The position numbers and the translations under genes were made by a program. Of a stretch of DNA of 64,000 bases, positions 61,415 through 64,000 are shown in pieces (positions within the stretch are counted from its first letter, which is position 1; every line of letters starts with the position of its first letter). Origin of the DNA: Mesorhizobium sp. B2-3-4 (lineage in GTDB: Bacteria > Pseudomonadota > Alphaproteobacteria > Rhizobiales > Rhizobiaceae). Location: the NCBI RefSeq assembly GCF_006442315.1, contig NZ_VFVY01000006.1, forward strand, positions 1-64,000. The letters run 5' to 3'. The notes under the pieces are model-generated. The model was given only the letters and a program-made list of their open reading frames with translations. It was not told where the DNA came from and ran no database searches.

Positions 61415-62674
61415 ATGGCAGAGTATTCGGCCCTTTCGCTGCTCGCGAACGCGCTCAAGGGGAACAAGGACTGGAAGCCGGCCTGGCGCAAGCCTGATCC
61501 GAAGGCCTCCTACGACGTCATCATCATCGGCGGCGGCGGGCACGGTCTGTCGACCGCCTATTATCTTGCCAAGGAGCACGGCATCACCAACGTCGCGGTG
61601 CTGGAGAAGGGCTGGCTCGGCTCCGGCAATGTCGGCCGCAACACCACGGCCGTGCGCTCCAACTATCTCCTGCCCGCCAACACCCGCTTCTACGAACATT
61701 CGATGAAGCTGTGGGAAAACCTGTCGCACGAGCTCAACTACAACGTCATGTTCTCGCAGCGCGGCTGCCTGAATCTGGCGCATACGCCGGCCCAGTTCGA
61801 CGATTATGCAAGGCGCGGCAACGCCATGCGTCATCTCGGCGTCGATGCCGAACTGATGACGCCGGCCGAGATCAAGCGCCTGATCCCGGCGCTCGACATC
61901 TCCAGCGACGCACGCTTCCCCGTGGTTGGCGGCCTGATGCAGCGCCGCGCCGGCACCGCCCGGCACGATGCAGTCGCCTGGGGCTATGCGCGCGGCGCCG
62001 ACCGGCGCGGCGTCGACATCATCGAGAATTGCGAGGTCACCGGCTTCCTGCGCGACGGCGACCGCGTCACCGGCGTCACCACCTCGCGTGGCGATATCAG
62101 GGCCAAGAAGGTGGCGGTCGCCGTGGCCGGCAGCACCGGCCGCGTCATGCAGATGGCCGGCGTCGAGACGATGCCGATCGAAAGCCATGTGCTGCAGGCC
62201 TTTGTCACCGAATCGCTGAAACCCTTCATCGACACCGTCGTGACGTTCGGCATGGGCCATTTCTATATGTCCCAGTCCGACAAGGGCGGCCTTGTCTATG
62301 GCGGCGACATCGACGGCTACAACAGCTACGCCCAGCGCGGCAACCTGCCCATCGTCGATGAGGTGATGAGCGAGATGCTGGCGCTTTTCCCTGGCCTCGC
62401 GCGGGTGCGCATGCTGCGTTCCTGGGGCGGCGTCTGCGACATGTCGATGGATGGCTCGCCGATCATCACCATGGGCCCGCTTCCCGGCATGTATCTCAAC
62501 TGCGGCTGGTGTTATGGCGGCTTCAAGGCGACGCCCGCTTCCGGCTGGTGCTTCGCCTGGACCATCGCCAAGGACCAGCCGCACGACTTCAATGCCCCCT
62601 TCACGCTCGACCGTTTCCACCGCGGTCTTGTCATCGACGACAAGGGTCAGGGCGCGAATCCCAGGCTTCATTAG
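61415..62674 (+). CDS. soxB: Sarcosine oxidase beta subunit
   Basis: This 419-residue protein has the FAD site VIIIGGGGHGLSTAYYLAKEHG and the sarcosine oxidase beta features, including GSGNVGRNTTAVRSNYL where the His/Arg region holds the covalent flavin. It is the FAD/FMN subunit of the heterotetrameric enzyme that turns sarcosine into glycine and CH2-THF. First gene of the operon, followed by delta and alpha. Confidence 0.92.
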   Translation: MAEYSALSLLANALKGNKDWKPAWRKPDPKASYDVIIIGGGGHGLSTAYYLAKEHGITNVAVLEKGWLGSGNVGRNTTAVRSNYLLPANTRFYEHSMKLWENLSHELNYNVMFSQRGCLNLAHTPAQFDDYARRGNAMRHLGVDAELMTPAEIKRLIPALDISSDARFPVVGGLMQRRAGTARHDAVAWGYARGADRRGVDIIENCEVTGFLRDGDRVTGVTTSRGDIRAKKVAVAVAGSTGRVMQMAGVETMPIESHVLQAFVTESLKPFIDTVVTFGMGHFYMSQSDKGGLVYGGDIDGYNSYAQRGNLPIVDEVMSEMLALFPGLARVRMLRSWGGVCDMSMDGSPIITMGPLPGMYLNCGWCYGGFKATPASGWCFAWTIAKDQPHDFNAPFTLDRFHRGLVIDDKGQGANPRLH

Positions 62675-62693
62675 GCTTCATCAGGAATATACC

Positions 62694-62990
62694 GTGCTGA
62701 TCACCTGTCCCTATTGCGGCCCGCGCGACGTCATCGAGTTCACCTATCAGGGTGACGGCAACCGCGAACGCCCCGAGCCGGCTTCGCAGAATTTCGAAGC
62801 CTGGAACGCCTACGTCTATGACAGGCTGAACCCGGCCGGCGACCACAACGAGATCTGGCAGCATTCTGGCGGCTGCCGGGCGCATCTGCGGGTGGTGCGC
62901 AACACGCTGACGCATGAGATTTCCAGTGTCGCCTTCGTGCGCGGCGATCACGGCTCGGGCGCGCGCCGCAAGGCGGAGGACAAGCCATGA
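62694..62990 (+). CDS. soxD: Sarcosine oxidase delta subunit
   Basis: This 98-residue protein has zinc ligands: C5 and C8 (CPYC) and the HSGGCRAH segment with His and Cys. A GTG start follows AGGA. Its stop overlaps the alpha subunit start by 4 bp (ATGA). Confidence 0.92.
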   Translation: MLITCPYCGPRDVIEFTYQGDGNRERPEPASQNFEAWNAYVYDRLNPAGDHNEIWQHSGGCRAHLRVVRNTLTHEISSVAFVRGDHGSGARRKAEDKP

Positions 62991-64000
62991 GCCCGCGCCG
63001 CACCGACACCGGCGGCCGTATCGACCGCTTGAAGACCATCCGCTTCACCTTCGATGGCGTTGCCTATACCGGCCACGCCGGCGACACGCTGGCATCGGCG
63101 CTGCTGGCCAGCGGCGTCACCCTCTTCGGCCGTTCTTTCAAATATCATCGCCCGCGCGGCCTGCTGACGGCAGGCGTCGAGGAGCCCAACGCGCTGGTGA
63201 CGGTGCTGAAGGGCGAGGTGCGCGAACCCAACATTGCGGCGACCATGGTCGAGATCCATGACGGGCTGGTCGCCGTCAGCCAGAACCGCTTCCCTTCGCT
63301 TGCCTGGGATATGCATGCCGTCAACCAGCTCGGCGGCAAGATCCTGTCGGCCGGCTTCTACTACAAGACCTTCATGGGACCGGTTGTCGGTCCGCTGAAG
63401 GGCACGCGCTTCTGGATGTTCTGCGAGCATTTCATCCGCCGCGCCGCCGGCCTCGGCAGCGCCGGATCGGCAAAGGACCCAGCCCGCTACGAACGCATGA
63501 ACGCCTTCTGCGACGTGCTGGTGGTCGGCTCCGGTCCGGCTGGCCTGATGGCCGCCAAGGCCGCCGCCGATCAAGGCGCCCGCGTCATCCTGGCCGATCT
63601 CGAGCCGCGTTTCGGCGGTTCGGCCAACTGGTCCGCCGAGACCATCGACGGGGCGCCCGCAACCGATTGGGTGCGGCGCACCGTCGCCCAGCTCGAGGCC
63701 CGCGACAATGTCCGGCTTCTGCCGCGCACAACGGTCTGGGGTTACTACGACAACAACACACTTGCCGCCCTCGAGCGGGTCAGCGATCACAAGGAGCAGC
63801 CCGCCAAGGGTGAGCCGCGCCATCGCTACTGGGCGATCCGCGCCGGATCCGTGGTGCTGGCCACCGGCGCCTTTGAAAGGCCGCTGGTGTTTCCCGGCAA
63901 TGACAGGCCCGGCGTGATGCTGGCGCACGCGGCGGAGCGCTACGCCAACGAATTCGGCGTGCTGCCGGGCCAGCGGGTCGTGCTGTTCACCAACAATGAC
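62987..64000 (+). CDS. soxA: Sarcosine oxidase alpha subunit, 5' part
   Basis: 338 codons are present before the window ends; the full protein is near 1000 residues. Visible are the N-terminal [2Fe-2S]-like fold domain (IRFTFDGVAYTGHAGDTLASALL) and the NAD site VLVVGSGPAGLMAAKAAADQGARV. The frame is open to the edge. The gamma subunit (soxG) presumably follows outside. Confidence 0.92.
   Translation, partial: MSPRRTDTGGRIDRLKTIRFTFDGVAYTGHAGDTLASALLASGVTLFGRSFKYHRPRGLLTAGVEEPNALVTVLKGEVREPNIAATMVEIHDGLVAVSQNRFPSLAWDMHAVNQLGGKILSAGFYYKTFMGPVVGPLKGTRFWMFCEHFIRRAAGLGSAGSAKDPARYERMNAFCDVLVVGSGPAGLMAAKAAADQGARVILADLEPRFGGSANWSAETIDGAPATDWVRRTVAQLEARDNVRLLPRTTVWGYYDNNTLAALERVSDHKEQPAKGEPRHRYWAIRAGSVVLATGAFERPLVFPGNDRPGVMLAHAAERYANEFGVLPGQRVVLFTNND

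Noticed and set aside
59875..61497. 540-codon plus-strand open frame opposite the MscS channel
   Set aside because: Charged, repetitive translation typical of antisense to transmembrane codons; it also runs into the sarcosine oxidase start.

Overview
The window reads as a chromosomal stretch of an alphaproteobacterium of the order Hyphomicrobiales, most likely Mesorhizobium or a close relative. The evidence is the high GC content, the DUF1127 genes, the PhnD-like, DUF1194 and DUF4893 proteins, and the mix of betaine, sarcosine and methyl-transfer genes. I saw no rRNA, tRNA, CRISPR array, insertion sequence or phage gene. The genus is inferred from gene content, not from a marker gene.

The theme is one-carbon metabolism from methylated amines. 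The left edge (1-7971) holds the 3' part of a dimethylglycine/sarcosine dehydrogenase-like flavoprotein, an M24-fold protein with the DddP active-site pattern, a membrane di-iron desaturase/hydroxylase, an XRE regulator, a DUF1989 protein and a zinc-dependent homocysteine methyltransferase (bmt type). Positions 8100-12698 hold an autotransporter and a TPR-sulfotransferase, which look like an accessory insert. Positions 12769-19747 are housekeeping or stress genes: an amidotransferase, an ECF sigma factor with a membrane VWA partner, a dienelactone hydrolase, and an MFS pump with its GntR regulator.

The core is 19836-32125, a corrinoid-dependent methyl-transfer system. It contains an MttB-family methyltransferase without pyrrolysine, its corrinoid protein, DUF1638, a formyltransferase, a PF13769 protein, a MetV-like Cys-rich protein, MetF, a methyl-THF:corrinoid methyltransferase, a [2Fe-2S]/ASKHA corrinoid activator (RACo type) and a double-cluster Fe-S protein. 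Together they could strip a methyl group from a quaternary amine, carry it on cobalamin, pass it to THF and oxidise it to methylene-THF. Two matching inverted repeats upstream of the bmt and methyl-THF methyltransferase genes suggest shared methionine-cycle control. TTTGCGAC-type sites lie near mttB/mttC, the dehydrogenase gene at 42848 and a GlxA-type regulator at 36383.

The region 32302-42753 holds two DUF1127 genes, an esterase, LysR and GlxA-type regulators, a taurine/nitrate-type ABC transporter, a methyltransferase/ATP-grasp pair and a DUF1194 protein. A second full-length dehydrogenase (42848-45409) and a flavin pair (PNPOx-like plus siderophore-interacting-type reductase) follow. Positions 48369-56204 form a compact seven-gene minus-strand cluster (HAD-UbiA, DprE1-like oxidase, SMR, SDR, aminotransferase, membrane glycosyltransferase-like, FkbM) that looks like a polyprenyl-phosphate pentose pathway. 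The right end has an AraC regulator, an NmrA-like protein, a large MscS channel and the start of a heterotetrameric sarcosine oxidase operon, which runs off the edge.
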